Source of the DNA: Verrucomicrobiota bacterium
GTDB lineage: Bacteria > Verrucomicrobiota > Verrucomicrobiia > Opitutales > Opitutaceae
DNA length: 64,000 nucleotides
Assembly (NCBI GenBank): GCA_014584295.1
Contig: JACTNC010000058.1
Coordinates: forward strand, 62,001-126,000
Direction: 5' to 3'
The notes beneath the pieces were generated by a model, which was given only the letters and a program-made list of their open reading frames with translations, ran no database searches and was not told where the DNA came from. Each line of letters opens with the position of its first letter. Positions within the stretch are counted from its first letter, which is position 1. Positions 46,654 through 56,396 of the stretch are shown here, one piece after another. Position numbers and translations under genes: made by a program.

Positions 46654-47325
46654 ATGAAACGCTTCCCCCCATCCTGCGAGACGAACACCTCACCGGCTAG
46701 AGTCGGGACTCCCGGCCGCTACGTCTGGCGACAGCTTGCTCCCAAGCAGCGCGAGGAGGTTCTCGCGTGGCGCAAGGACAACAAACGTCCGTGGCATTCA
46801 CCACCGCATCGCCCGAACCAAGGTCACCTGCATTTCCTCATCTCCGCCGCCTGCTATGAACATGCCCACCACATCGGGCACTCTCCACAACGGATGGACG
46901 GGTTTTGCGCCGCACTCCTCGACGTGCTGCATCAGCACGCCACGCGCACTCTTGCATGGTGTGTCCTGCCGAACCACTATCACGCGCTCGTTGAAGCCCC
47001 AAACATCCTCGAGCTCTTGCGCGAACTCGGACGTTTTCACGGGCGAACCAGCCATGCCTGGAATGGCGAGGAACATGCCCGAGGGCGGCAGGTCTTTCAC
47101 CGGGCGGTGGAAAGATTCATGCGTTCGGAACGGCATTTCTTTGCCACGATCAACTACGTTCACCACAACCCAGTGCATCATGGTTATGTGCGGCTCTGGA
47201 CAGAATGGCCGTGGAGCAGCGCGGCGGACTATCTGGAAGAGAGGGGCCGTTCGGAAGCGCAGCGCGTTTGGAAGGACTATCCGATTCGCGGCTACGGCAG
47301 CAAATGGGACGCCGCCGATGTGTAA
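46654..47325 (+). CDS. REP-associated tyrosine transposase (RAYT, Y1 family)
   Basis: About 223 residues from the ATG at 46654; the open frame continues back through the REP array but that part is repeat sequence. The Y1/HUH features are the metal-binding pair in LPNHYHALVE (about His108 and His110) and the catalytic Tyr in TINYVHHNPVHHG (about Tyr168). These enzymes nick single-stranded REP hairpins and are domesticated relatives of IS200/IS605 transposases. Both sides of the gene carry REP arrays. Codons 14-21 (46693-46713) themselves lie in another REP-like half (CCGGCTAGAGTCGGGACTC), so the N-terminus is partly repeat-derived. Confidence 0.9.
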   Translation: MKRFPPSCETNTSPARVGTPGRYVWRQLAPKQREEVLAWRKDNKRPWHSPPHRPNQGHLHFLISAACYEHAHHIGHSPQRMDGFCAALLDVLHQHATRTLAWCVLPNHYHALVEAPNILELLRELGRFHGRTSHAWNGEEHARGRQVFHRAVERFMRSERHFFATINYVHHNPVHHGYVRLWTEWPWSSAADYLEERGRSEAQRVWKDYPIRGYGSKWDAADV

Positions 47326-47413
47326 GCATGGAAGCCCGCCTTTGGGTGACGAGGCGCAAAGGAGAAAGATGACCTTGAAAGCGTTCAACATGCACAAAAA
47401 GACGAACGCAGCA

Positions 47414-47865
47414 CCGGCTTAAGCCGGGACTCCGTACGCGAAGCGCAAGTTCCCGCTAGGAGTCCCGCCTTCAGGCGGAACGACGGGCACAGGCAAAGAC
47501 GCATGGCAGTCCTCTACGCGTCCTGCGACAAATACGTTCCTCCGGCTAAAGCCGGGACTCCGTGCGAGGTAGCGCAAATTCCCGTTCGGAGTCCCGCCTT
47601 AAGGCGGAACGACGGGCACAGGCAAAGACGCATGGCAGTCCTCTACGTGTCTTGTGATAAGTACGTTCCTCCGGCTAAAGCCGGGACTCCGTGCAGGGTA
47701 GCGTGAATCCCCGTTAGGAGTCCCGCCTTCAGGCGGTTCGACAGGCACAGGCAAAGACGCATGGCAGTCCTCTACGCGTCCTGCGACAAATACGTTCCTC
47801 CGGCTAAAGCCGGGACTCCGTGCAGGGTAGCGTGAATCCCCGTTCGGAGTCCCGCCTTCAGGCGG
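47414..47865 (+). repeat. REP/BIME array downstream of the RAYT gene: four cores, 128-129-bp period
   Basis: Four cores begin at 47414, 47542, 47671 and 47800. They have the same two-hairpin core as the upstream array (CCGGCTAAAGCCGG ... CCGCCTTCAGGCGG), but the 63-bp spacers (with GGCACAGGCAAAGACGCATG) are unrelated to the upstream spacers. Equal period with different spacer sequence suggests each array expanded independently from one core plus its local flank. The last copy ends about 43 bp from a truncated antitoxin gene. Confidence 0.88.
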
Positions 47866-47907
47866 TTCGACTGTGCACGGGAAAGCTCCGCTCGCGCGAC
47901 CAAAACG

Positions 47908-48153
47908 TCAGGTTTGGCTCAGCACGACATCGCGGCGCAGAAAGCGGAGGCGAATGCGAAGCCCCATCCAGCCGAGCTTGCGTGGCTTCGGCGGCTGCCA
48001 GTCGCGGTTCGCGTCCGGTTCCGGGGCATATACGCTGAGGATGTATTCGATACCGCGCCGGGCGAGTTCGGCGAGGGAGATCTCCCGCGCCTCGCAGAGT
48101 TTCTTGGCACGCGCATAGGATTCGTCGGGAAGCTGGATCTGCGTTCGCGCCAT
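47908..48153 (-). pseudogene. Truncated ribbon-helix-helix (VapB-type) antitoxin
   Basis: MARTQIQLPDESYARAKKLCEAREISLAELARRGIEYIL is a complete RHH DNA-binding region, followed by PPKPRKLGWMG, a sequence common in VapB-type antitoxins just before the toxin-binding tail. After this point the expected tail is replaced by an arginine-rich stretch of no known similarity, and no PIN toxin gene follows. The loss occurs beside the REP array, so the array may mark the deletion junction. The protein could still bind DNA. It is called a pseudogene for lack of its partner. Confidence 0.65.
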
Positions 48154-48172
48154 GCCATCACTATGATGGCAT
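48152..48172. promoter_or_regulatory. Palindromic operator-like site at the antitoxin start
   Basis: ATGCCATC (48152-48159) and GATGGCAT (48165-48172) form a perfect 8-bp inverted repeat around ACTAT, overlapping the start codon of the RHH gene. RHH antitoxins usually repress their own promoter through such palindromes. Confidence 0.5.
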
Positions 48173-48329
48173 CAAAAGGTGGTGTCAATGCGGCGGCACG
48201 GGCCGTGGCACTGTGCGCATCATGCACCCCCTCCCGGTAGAAATGCGCGCATAGATTTCACCGCAAGATCGCGACAGGTGGAGCAATACCTTGGTAGCAC
48301 GTTTCCGCTATCCGTGGCAGTCTTGGCGC

Positions 48330-48791
48330 ATGAAGACGCCAAACTTCGATTCCAATCCGAAATCATCCGGCAAAACCGCTCCTGCTACCGACTCACCTTC
48401 GGGCTGGCCATCGGGCGAACTGGGAAAGATCGCTGCATCAGACGATCTGCATATCTCGCCTCTGCGCGACGATGGCGTGACTTATGGCACGCCGACGTGG
48501 ATCTGGTCCGTGGCGGTCGCGGGCAATCTCTACGTGCGGGCCTACAGCGGACGATCATCGCGCTGGTATCAAGCCGCGCTGCGCCAGAAGGCGGGTCGGA
48601 TCACCGCAGCCGGCATGACCCGGGAGGTTGGCTTCGAGCCGATTGCTGGCGCCATCAATGATGAGATTGATGCGGCCTACCGCGAGAAATATCGCGGCAG
48701 TCCCTATCTCAATCCGATGATAGGCGACCGCGCCCGTTCCGCGACGGTCAGGATCACACCCCGCCCTGCGGTTCAAGGATCACGGGCATAG
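48330..48791 (+). CDS. DUF2255-family protein
   Basis: About 153 residues from the ATG at 48330; a TTG at 48291 is also in frame. The segment LHISPLRDDGVTYGTPTWIWSV, then LYVRAYSGRSSRWYQAALRQKAGRI and YREKYRGSPYLNPMIG, is characteristic of DUF2255. This is a small family of unknown function found next to oxidoreductases and related to the FMN-binding split barrel of nitroreductase-like proteins. It is followed after 10 bp by a short open frame, a reductase fragment and an alcohol dehydrogenase on the same strand. Confidence 0.85.
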   Translation: MKTPNFDSNPKSSGKTAPATDSPSGWPSGELGKIAASDDLHISPLRDDGVTYGTPTWIWSVAVAGNLYVRAYSGRSSRWYQAALRQKAGRITAAGMTREVGFEPIAGAINDEIDAAYREKYRGSPYLNPMIGDRARSATVRITPRPAVQGSRA

Positions 48792-48801
48792 GAGGCTGAC
48801 G

Positions 48802-48915
48802 ATGAACAGTCACGCGGCCACGTTGGAGCATGCGGTGCAGGAGTCGGCACGGGATGCCGGCCCGGATGTTTCCTGGGTGAAAGGAAGCCGGCACCACGCT
48901 CTCAAACTATCATGA
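48802..48915 (+). CDS. Possible small protein or gene fragment (37 residues)
   Basis: A 37-codon frame with a strong ribosome site (AGGAGG, 6 bases before the ATG), 10 bp after DUF2255. Its stop overlaps the ATG of the reductase fragment (ATGA). The peptide (MNSHAATLEHAVQESARDAG...) shows no family I recognise. The good start and coupling suggest it was, or is, translated. It may be the remaining 5' end of a larger gene. Confidence 0.35.
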   Translation: MNSHAATLEHAVQESARDAGPDVSWVKGSRHHALKLS

Positions 48916-49049
48916 ATTACAAGCACCTTGGCCGCACTGGCCTGAAGATCAGCCGACTGGCGCTGGGCGCCATGAACTTCGGAGAACTCACCGACGAAGC
49001 CGCAAGCTTCGCGATCATGAACGAAGTGCCCGCCGCTCACGCCTGGTAA
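48912..49049 (+). pseudogene. Aldo/keto reductase fragment (N-terminal 37 residues)
   Basis: MNYKHLGRTGLKISRLALGAMNFGELTDEAASFAIMNE is the first strand, cofactor loop and start of helix 1 of a standard aldo/keto reductase. After this the frame changes to unrelated residues and stops at 49049. About 290 residues of barrel are missing. An internal deletion seems to have joined this start to the leader of the alcohol dehydrogenase gene. Confidence 0.75.
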
Positions 49050-49068
49050 AATTGAAGGAGCCATCATC

Positions 49069-50103
49069 ATGAAAGCAACCCTCATGTATCGCGCCGGGTA
49101 CGTGCGCGTGAACGACGTCCCGGATGCCAAGATCATCGAACCCACCGACGCGCTGGTGCGCGTCACGCGCGCCTGCATCTGCGGCAGCGACCTGTGGCCT
49201 TACCGGGATATGGAGCCGGGGGAAAGCGGTCGCCCGATGGGGCACGAGGCCATCGGCGTCGTCGAAGCCATCGGCAAGGACGTGCGCAAAATCAAGCGGG
49301 GCGATTTCGTCGTGATGCCGTTCGCCTATTCCGACGGCAGTTGCGAGTTTTGCCATGAGGGCCTGCACACTGCCTGCGTGCACGGCGGCTTTTTCGGCAA
49401 TGCCGAAGTCGGCGGCGCGCAGGCCGAGGCGCAGCGGGTGCCGCTGGCCGACGGTACTTTGTATCCACTTCCGATTGGCGCGGATGAAGCCTTGATGCCG
49501 TCACTGCTGACCTTGTCGGACGTGATGGGCACGGGTCACCATGCCGCCGTGGTCGCGCGCGTGCGCAAAGGCGGGAAGGTGGCGGTGATCGGCGATGGGG
49601 CGGTGGGCCTGTGCGCGGTGATTGCCGCCAAACGACTCGGCGCCGAGCAGATAATCCTGCTCGGGCGGCATCCTGACCGGATTGCGCTCGCGAAGGAATT
49701 TGGCGCAACGGACATTGTGAGCGGGCGCGGCGAGGAAGCCGTGGCGCGCGTGCGCGAACTGACCGGCGGCTTCGGTGTGCATTCGGTGCTGGAATGCGTC
49801 GGTACCGATCAGGCCATGGCCACATCCATGGGCATCGCGCGAGCAGGCGGCGCGATCGGCCGGGTCGGCGTGCCGCATTATGAGTCCATTCCCCAGGCGC
49901 AACCGATGTTTTACGACAACATCACGGTTGGCGGCGGTCCCGCTCCGGTACGCGCCTACATCGCGGAATTGCTGCCAGACGTGCTCGAAGGCCGCATCCA
50001 GCCCGGCCGCGTTTTCGATCGCATTGTCGGACTCAACGGAGTGCCGGATGGCTATCGGGCGATGGACCGACGCGAAGCCATCAAGGTCATGGTGAAGCCC
50101 TGA
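49069..50103 (+). CDS. Zinc-dependent alcohol dehydrogenase (threonine-dehydrogenase-like)
   Basis: A 344-residue MDR-family enzyme. The catalytic zinc ligands are Cys in CICGSDLWPY, His-Glu in GHEAIG, and a later conserved position. The Rossmann motif is VAVIGDGAVGLCAVIAAKRLGA. The structural-zinc loop is reduced (CEFCHEGLHTAC keeps only three Cys). AAGGAG lies about 11 bases before the ATG. It oxidises or reduces alcohols/aldehydes with NAD(P). It is downstream of DUF2255 and a reductase fragment. Confidence 0.92.
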   Translation: MKATLMYRAGYVRVNDVPDAKIIEPTDALVRVTRACICGSDLWPYRDMEPGESGRPMGHEAIGVVEAIGKDVRKIKRGDFVVMPFAYSDGSCEFCHEGLHTACVHGGFFGNAEVGGAQAEAQRVPLADGTLYPLPIGADEALMPSLLTLSDVMGTGHHAAVVARVRKGGKVAVIGDGAVGLCAVIAAKRLGAEQIILLGRHPDRIALAKEFGATDIVSGRGEEAVARVRELTGGFGVHSVLECVGTDQAMATSMGIARAGGAIGRVGVPHYESIPQAQPMFYDNITVGGGPAPVRAYIAELLPDVLEGRIQPGRVFDRIVGLNGVPDGYRAMDRREAIKVMVKP

Positions 50104-50223
50104 CATGCCATTCTATACCCGGGCAAGTAAGCATCGAACGTGATACCCGGTAGCCGTATCTGTGCTTCAACAACTGAATCCGCCTGGATTCCAGTGGCAC
50201 CTTCAGCCTTTGGGTCTCAATTT

Positions 50224-50553
50224 TCAAGTGAAGGACTGGGTCACAATCTTGCCATTTCGCACCACGAACGTGTCTGTACCCAACTCGCAAATGTTGTCGG
50301 CGGTTTCCGCAGTCCAGAAAATGTAAGCATGTTCCCCTTCGCCAAGCTGCTGCTTCAGGTGGAACGTTGCGCCCGGTTTGCTGAACTCTGCAATCATCGC
50401 CTGGAACACTGGCCGCAATGCCGTCACTCCTTTGAGTGGTCCAAGGGCGGAGAACATCACCGCTCCTGGCAACTAGTCCGAAAGAACGCCTTCCAGATGG
50501 CCGTCACCAAAAGACTTCAGGTGATGCTCAACAACCTCTTTCGTCGAAACCAA
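50224..50553 (-). pseudogene. NTF2-like (SnoaL-type) protein broken by a nonsense codon
   Basis: Minus-strand frame reads STKEVVEHHLKSFGDGHLEGVLSD, then TAG, then LPGAVMFSALGPLKGVTALRPVFQ and on to a normal end (TFVVRNGKIVTQSFT). Both parts are in the same frame and together make a full NTF2-like fold of about 110 residues, so a single base change created the stop near 50474. The start codon is uncertain; a TTG at 50553 precedes the conserved part. Confidence 0.75.
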
Positions 50554-50727
50554 TCTCCCGTTTTCCCCAGATGAATTTGGTCGTCCACCGATGGCAGCGT
50601 TACTCGTTGGGTTGAATCTTCCATGGCCAGACTTCCCAGCCCGACCTGTCAACATTTCATTTGTGTTGGTTTTCAATTCGTCGCATTGTTTCCTTCTTAC
50701 GGTTGAAGGTTTGTTTCCGGGAGGCTG

Positions 50728-51648
50728 TCACTCGCTGCGCCGCGCAACCACTCTTAGATATTCTGCTCGCGCCTCAGTCGTGTCCGGTGTTCCCGAGGAA
50801 TTATGCGCCGTCTGCAATTCCACGAGCGCCCGATACAACGCCGCTTGGCGCTCCGGGGTAAGCGCGTCAAACGCCCGGCCTGTCGGACCGTAGTAGCGAC
50901 GGAAGAAGTCCACCACTTCGGCAGGCGGAAACGGAAAACGCATCAGGGCAATGCGCCGGTCAGTCTTCAATTCGGCAAACACTTGCAAGCGTTCACGCAC
51001 GGTCGGCTCGTAGCCCCACAGCATCGCCGAAGGCACGCCCGGTGGCGGCGGGGGCAGATGGGCTTTGAACACCTCGAACATCTTCCCGATGAAACCATCC
51101 GGCGTCCAGTTGGCCATCGCCACGAACCCACCCGGCTTGGTCACGCGATGAAACTCCGCCGCCACCCGGTCCGGGCGCGGGGTGAACATCGCTCCGAACA
51201 TGCTGATCACGGCGTCAAATTTCGCGTCAGAATACGGCAACGCCTCGGCATCGCCTTCCACGAAGTCGATGTCGAGTCCCTCCGTCGCCGCGCGTTCGCG
51301 AGCTTGAACGAGCAGGTTAGTCGCGAAGTCCACGCCGCTGGTCACGCAGCCGATTCGCGCGGCAATGATCGCAAGGTTACCGCTGCCGCAGGCGACATCC
51401 AGCACTCGCATGCCTGGCTTCAACGGCAACCGCGCAATGAATTCCTCGGCGCACGGTACGATGCTGCGGGCAACCTGTCCGTAATCGCCGGATTCCCACA
51501 TGGCCTTTTGACGGGCCTTGAGGGTTTGTACTTCAACCGGGCTAATCGAACGGGAGGCGGACGGGACGACGGTTGCATTTGAGGGTTCAGGGATGCGCGG
51601 TAGGGTTGCGTTCCTACGGAGGTCTTGAGTATTTCCTATTGTTGTCAT
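50728..51648 (-). CDS. Class I SAM-dependent methyltransferase
   Basis: About 306 residues. Motif I VLDVACGSGNLAIIAAR binds S-adenosylmethionine. VDFATNLLVQARERA (with the acidic residue for the ribose), VEGDAEALPYSDAKFDAVISMFG and VTKPGGFVAMANW follow in the usual order of UbiE-like enzymes. ATGs at 51678 and 51648 and a GTG at 51687 are possible starts; 51648 is used. The gene is divergent from the AraC regulator, whose start is 129 bp away. Its substrate is unknown. Confidence 0.9.
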   Translation of the reverse strand: MTTIGNTQDLRRNATLPRIPEPSNATVVPSASRSISPVEVQTLKARQKAMWESGDYGQVARSIVPCAEEFIARLPLKPGMRVLDVACGSGNLAIIAARIGCVTSGVDFATNLLVQARERAATEGLDIDFVEGDAEALPYSDAKFDAVISMFGAMFTPRPDRVAAEFHRVTKPGGFVAMANWTPDGFIGKMFEVFKAHLPPPPPGVPSAMLWGYEPTVRERLQVFAELKTDRRIALMRFPFPPAEVVDFFRRYYGPTGRAFDALTPERQAALYRALVELQTAHNSSGTPDTTEARAEYLRVVARRSE

Positions 51649-51776
51649 GATCAGTCTATTTGTTGGTGGACGGTTCATACGCCACACGAGAAACTCTGCA
51701 CCAAATGCAGTCGGAACAGAATGGCCGGAACGCCGGATGTCTTGGCCGAAACGCCGACGCCACGGATTATCCCATC

Positions 51777-52736
51777 ATGGACGCGCTCTCTGATCTACTG
51801 CGCGTGGTGCGCTTTTCGGGAGGAATCTTTCTGGATGCGAAATTCCGCGGACCGTGGTGTGTACGCTCACAGATAGCACCGGCGCATTGCGGGCCAGGCG
51901 TCAATTCAGAGGACAGCCTAGTGGCCTTCCACTACGTCCTGCATGGACGTTTGCAGTTGCGCGTGGGAAAGGAACGGCCACGCACCGCCGGGCCAGGCGA
52001 GATCATTGTGATGGCCCACAACGATCCTCTGCTGATGGGCAGCGACGTCACGTTGCCCGCAATCGAAGCCGCGCCCCTCGTTAGCAAGGCGGAGGAACAC
52101 GAACTCGCGTGCATTGACTTCGGTAAAGACCAGCAGCTCAAACACCACTTCGTCTGCGGCTTTCTGGCGACGACCGTGCGCGACCATCCGCTCCTGTCCG
52201 CACTGCCGCCAATGCTGGTAGCCAATTTGCGAGGCAGATCTTGCGCGGATTGGGCGGAGAGTTCCTTTCGATACGCCGCTCGGGAACACGCCGCGCGCAA
52301 ACCAGGTTCCCGGGAAATCCTTGCCCGGCTTTCAGAGCTCCTGTTTGTCGAGGCAGTGCGCGAGCACATCGAACAACTCTCGGGCGACGCGATCGGCTGG
52401 TTGGCAGCGTTGCGCGACCCGTCGCTGGCACGGGCGCTGTCGGTAATGCACGCCCGGCCCGCGCAGCCTTGGACCACGGAGACACTGGCGAAAGAAGCGT
52501 GCCTTTCGCGCTCAGCATTTGCCGAGCGATTCAACGCCACCGTTGGTCTGCCTCCCATGAGCTACCTTACGCAATGGCGCATGCTCCTGGCCGGCCAACG
52601 ACTGCGCGAATCATCTGACACCATTGCCCAGATCGCCGCGATCGTTGGTTACGAATCCGAATTCACGTTCTCACGCGCGTTCCGCCGTGAGATGGGCGTC
52701 GCTCCGGGAGCCTGGCGTAAGAACGTCACCCTTTGA
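51777..52736 (+). CDS. AraC-family regulator with cupin sensor domain
   Basis: About 319 residues from the ATG at 51777. The frame is open to TTG 51660, but MDALSDLLRVVRFSGGIFLDAKFRGPWCV is the typical start of the AraC group with a Cupin_6-type N-terminus. The C-terminal helix-turn-helix pair is WTTETLAKEACLSRSAFAERFNATVGLPPMSYLTQWRM and DTIAQIAAIVGYESEFTFSRAFRREMG. Such regulators often control neighbouring reductases and are usually placed beside them. It is divergent from the methyltransferase. Confidence 0.92.
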   Translation: MDALSDLLRVVRFSGGIFLDAKFRGPWCVRSQIAPAHCGPGVNSEDSLVAFHYVLHGRLQLRVGKERPRTAGPGEIIVMAHNDPLLMGSDVTLPAIEAAPLVSKAEEHELACIDFGKDQQLKHHFVCGFLATTVRDHPLLSALPPMLVANLRGRSCADWAESSFRYAAREHAARKPGSREILARLSELLFVEAVREHIEQLSGDAIGWLAALRDPSLARALSVMHARPAQPWTTETLAKEACLSRSAFAERFNATVGLPPMSYLTQWRMLLAGQRLRESSDTIAQIAAIVGYESEFTFSRAFRREMGVAPGAWRKNVTL

Positions 52737-52869
52737 AAGGGCAACTAGGACGTTGGTACCTCACGCCGTCTGCCCTCTGATGTTCGCCAGAACGTCGGCA
52801 ATGACATCCGCTCCCATCCATTGCTCGATTGTGTGCCTCAGGGCCAATGCGCGGAAACCCAGGATCGCG

Positions 52870-53421
52870 CTACTTTGGCAGGACCAATTCGACTTCCATG
52901 TGGCAGAGTCGTTGAAATATCCGCCATTCGGCCCGCAGCGGCCACCAGTCGTAAAGGTAGATCTCCAGCGGCCGCCACATTGCGACCCATCCACAGATGA
53001 GAAAGCCTTCTTTCAGAACTTCCCAGAACGTGGATCCTCCAAGTCTTTCCAGAATGTTTCCGCCAGCAAGGCAGACGCCGAGAAACAGCAGGCCGATCAC
53101 CAGGCTGATTCGACCACGCCGCATGAGTTGGTGAAACTCCCGGAGCTTGCTATTCGCGAGTTCTTCAAAGTGGTGCCGCACTGCATCCGGCGCCTCCGCA
53201 GCGCGACCGCTCGGCGGATCCTCGGCCAGGTTGATCACGAGTTTGAGACCGCGATATGGCGAAAGCTCCCTCGCCCACCTCACGATGAAATCCTCCGCAT
53301 CGGGGTCGAGGTCTCGTGCAATGAAGGGCGACGGATCGAGCGAGTTGAAGAGCTGCGAGATCTCACTCAGTCGAAGACTGATGACGTCTGGTCCGGCGCG
53401 TGGAGATTTGTAAACGGACAT
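52870..53421 (-). CDS. Conserved hypothetical membrane protein
   Basis: A 183-residue protein. The N-terminal half is soluble (VISLRLSEISQLFNSLDPSPF, then a basic region). Two hydrophobic segments follow, LVIGLLFLGVCLAGG (about 107-121) and FLICGWVAMW (about 141-150), with the pattern WRPLEIYLYDWWPL at the end of the second. Proteins with this layout occur widely beside unrelated genes. No function is known to me. It is convergent with the AraC gene. Confidence 0.75.
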   Translation of the reverse strand: MSVYKSPRAGPDVISLRLSEISQLFNSLDPSPFIARDLDPDAEDFIVRWARELSPYRGLKLVINLAEDPPSGRAAEAPDAVRHHFEELANSKLREFHQLMRRGRISLVIGLLFLGVCLAGGNILERLGGSTFWEVLKEGFLICGWVAMWRPLEIYLYDWWPLRAEWRIFQRLCHMEVELVLPK

Positions 53422-53811
53422 GGCTCACCTCTGTCGACCCAATGTACAGACGTCAACGCCCCCGGGGGCGCCTCAACGAGACCCTGATCAAGCCACGGCG
53501 GGCGTAGCCTGATCCAGGCGATCGGTGCGGGACACCGAGTCTTAAGGGCACCAAATCCCTGACCTCAGTCGCCGGCGCTCGATTGTGACACGCATCGCGA
53601 TGCTTTTGAGCAAGATCATGACATGTCCCGCAACAGCCTGTTAGACCGCGATGCCGGGCGGTGATAAACTCCCAGTACGTCATGGATATGAGTATCACAC
53701 ATCAAGCGGGCATCACTCACCTTTGCCATCCATGGCACGAGTCTGACGCACGCTTTCGCAGGGTCGGAAATTTCGTTGAGAAGAGCTATCAAGAATCAAA
53801 CGAGGAACTAT
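53422..53811. other. Intergenic region with nothing recognised
   Basis: This 390-bp stretch separates the divergent membrane-protein and alcohol dehydrogenase genes. I see no gene, repeat or clear promoter. GAGGA just before 53812 is the ribosome site of the dehydrogenase. Confidence 0.5.
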
Positions 53812-55026
53812 ATGTGCAATCTGTGCAATGATCCTACCCACCAGCAAGGCCTCCTTGCCATGGGTCGTCGCAATTTCATCACCGCGGGTCTGGGCCTGGC
53901 GGCCACCTCCGTGCTGCCTGGCATCGCCGACGCGGCACCCGCTGAACAGACGCCAGCGCCGAGAGCCAACAAACCAGTCGCGGTCCGCGCCTGGGGAACC
54001 AACCGCGTGGCTGGACCCTTGCAGGAGATCCAGATCGAACGCCGAGCGCTCGGCCCAAACGATGTGTTGATCGATGTGCTTTACGCAGGAATCTGTCATT
54101 CCGACATTCACAAGGTCCGAGGCGACTGGGGCGAACCATCCTTTCCCTGTGTTCCCGGCCACGAGATCGTTGGTCGTGTCCAGGCGATCGGCTCCAAGGT
54201 CACAAAATTCAAGGTCGGTGAAATCGCCGGTGTCGGCTGCATGGTCGACTCCTGTGGCACTTGCGAAAACTGCCTGGCGGATCGCGAACAGGTTTGCCTG
54301 AAGCGCACAACCTTCACCTACGACTCACGGGACGACGTTTCCGGGGGGCATACCTACGGTGGATATTCGGACAAGATTGTCGTCACCGAGCGCTTCGCGA
54401 TCCGCATACCTCCTGGCATGGATCTGGTTTCCGCCCCGCCCATCCTCTGCGCCGGGGTCACCACCTTTTCCCCCATCCGCCACTGGCAGGTTAGTCCAGG
54501 CCAGCGCGTTGGTGTGGTTGGCCTGGGGGGCCTCGGTCACATGGCGGTGAAGCTGGCAGTGGCGCATCGTGCAAACGTTACGGTCTTCACGACCTCACCG
54601 GGCAAGGTCGCGGACGCCCAGCGACTGGGTGCGCGCGAGGCGGTCCTCTGGAGTGACACGGCCGCGTTCAAGCGGCTCGCCAATTCGTTCGATTGGTTGA
54701 TCTCGACCGTGCCCTATCCCTTCGAGGTTCAACCTTTCATGGACCTGCTGAAACTCGACTCAACCTTCGTCAACGTGGGCCTGGGTGAGGCCAGAGGATT
54801 GAGCTCCTTCGCGATGGCATTCGGTCGCAAGAACCTTTCGGGCTCGATGATAGGCGGTATCGCGGAGACCCAGGAAATCGTCGACTACTGCTTCGCGCGA
54901 AACATCAGGCCCGAGATCGAACTGATCCGCCCTGATCAGATCAACGCCGCTTACGAACGCGTCGTGAACAAGGACATCCGCTACCGCTTCGTCATCGATT
55001 TCGCCTCAACGAAGCCGAGAGTGTGA
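53812..55026 (+). CDS. Zinc-type alcohol dehydrogenase (YahK/CAD-like) with twin-arginine signal
   Basis: About 404 residues from the ATG at 53812, with GAGGA 6 bases upstream; a TTG at 53776 is less likely. GRRNFITAGLGLAATSVLPGIADAAPAE is a twin-arginine-type signal. The enzyme then follows the cinnamyl-alcohol dehydrogenase pattern: YAGICHSDIHKVRGDWG (catalytic zinc Cys), PGHEIVG, structural-zinc cysteines in GCMVDSCGTCENC ... QVC, and VGVVGLGGLGHMAVKLA for the cofactor. It reduces aldehydes with NADPH in related enzymes. Its product would be exported if the signal works, which is unusual. It precedes a similar signal-bearing aldo/keto reductase by 57 bp. Confidence 0.88.
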   Translation: MCNLCNDPTHQQGLLAMGRRNFITAGLGLAATSVLPGIADAAPAEQTPAPRANKPVAVRAWGTNRVAGPLQEIQIERRALGPNDVLIDVLYAGICHSDIHKVRGDWGEPSFPCVPGHEIVGRVQAIGSKVTKFKVGEIAGVGCMVDSCGTCENCLADREQVCLKRTTFTYDSRDDVSGGHTYGGYSDKIVVTERFAIRIPPGMDLVSAPPILCAGVTTFSPIRHWQVSPGQRVGVVGLGGLGHMAVKLAVAHRANVTVFTTSPGKVADAQRLGAREAVLWSDTAAFKRLANSFDWLISTVPYPFEVQPFMDLLKLDSTFVNVGLGEARGLSSFAMAFGRKNLSGSMIGGIAETQEIVDYCFARNIRPEIELIRPDQINAAYERVVNKDIRYRFVIDFASTKPRV

Positions 55027-56229
<1,203 letters not shown>

Positions 56230-56396
56230 TCACGATGCTGGAAGGCCTGCCGCCGCGTACCTGAATGCTTCAATCCAATGCGCGACCCTAAAGACAACTC
56301 CCAAAGCCCGGAGATCTACACGACTTCGGCAACGAAACGCGGCTGCCACATGGTCAGCGCCATCCTTGATACTTTGAATCCCTGAAAAGTTCCAAC

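Noticed and set aside
46180-47865. Regular repeats with spacers as a CRISPR array
   Set aside because: The cores are 66-bp double hairpins, the spacers are repeated rather than unique, and no cas genes are near; a RAYT lies between the arrays.
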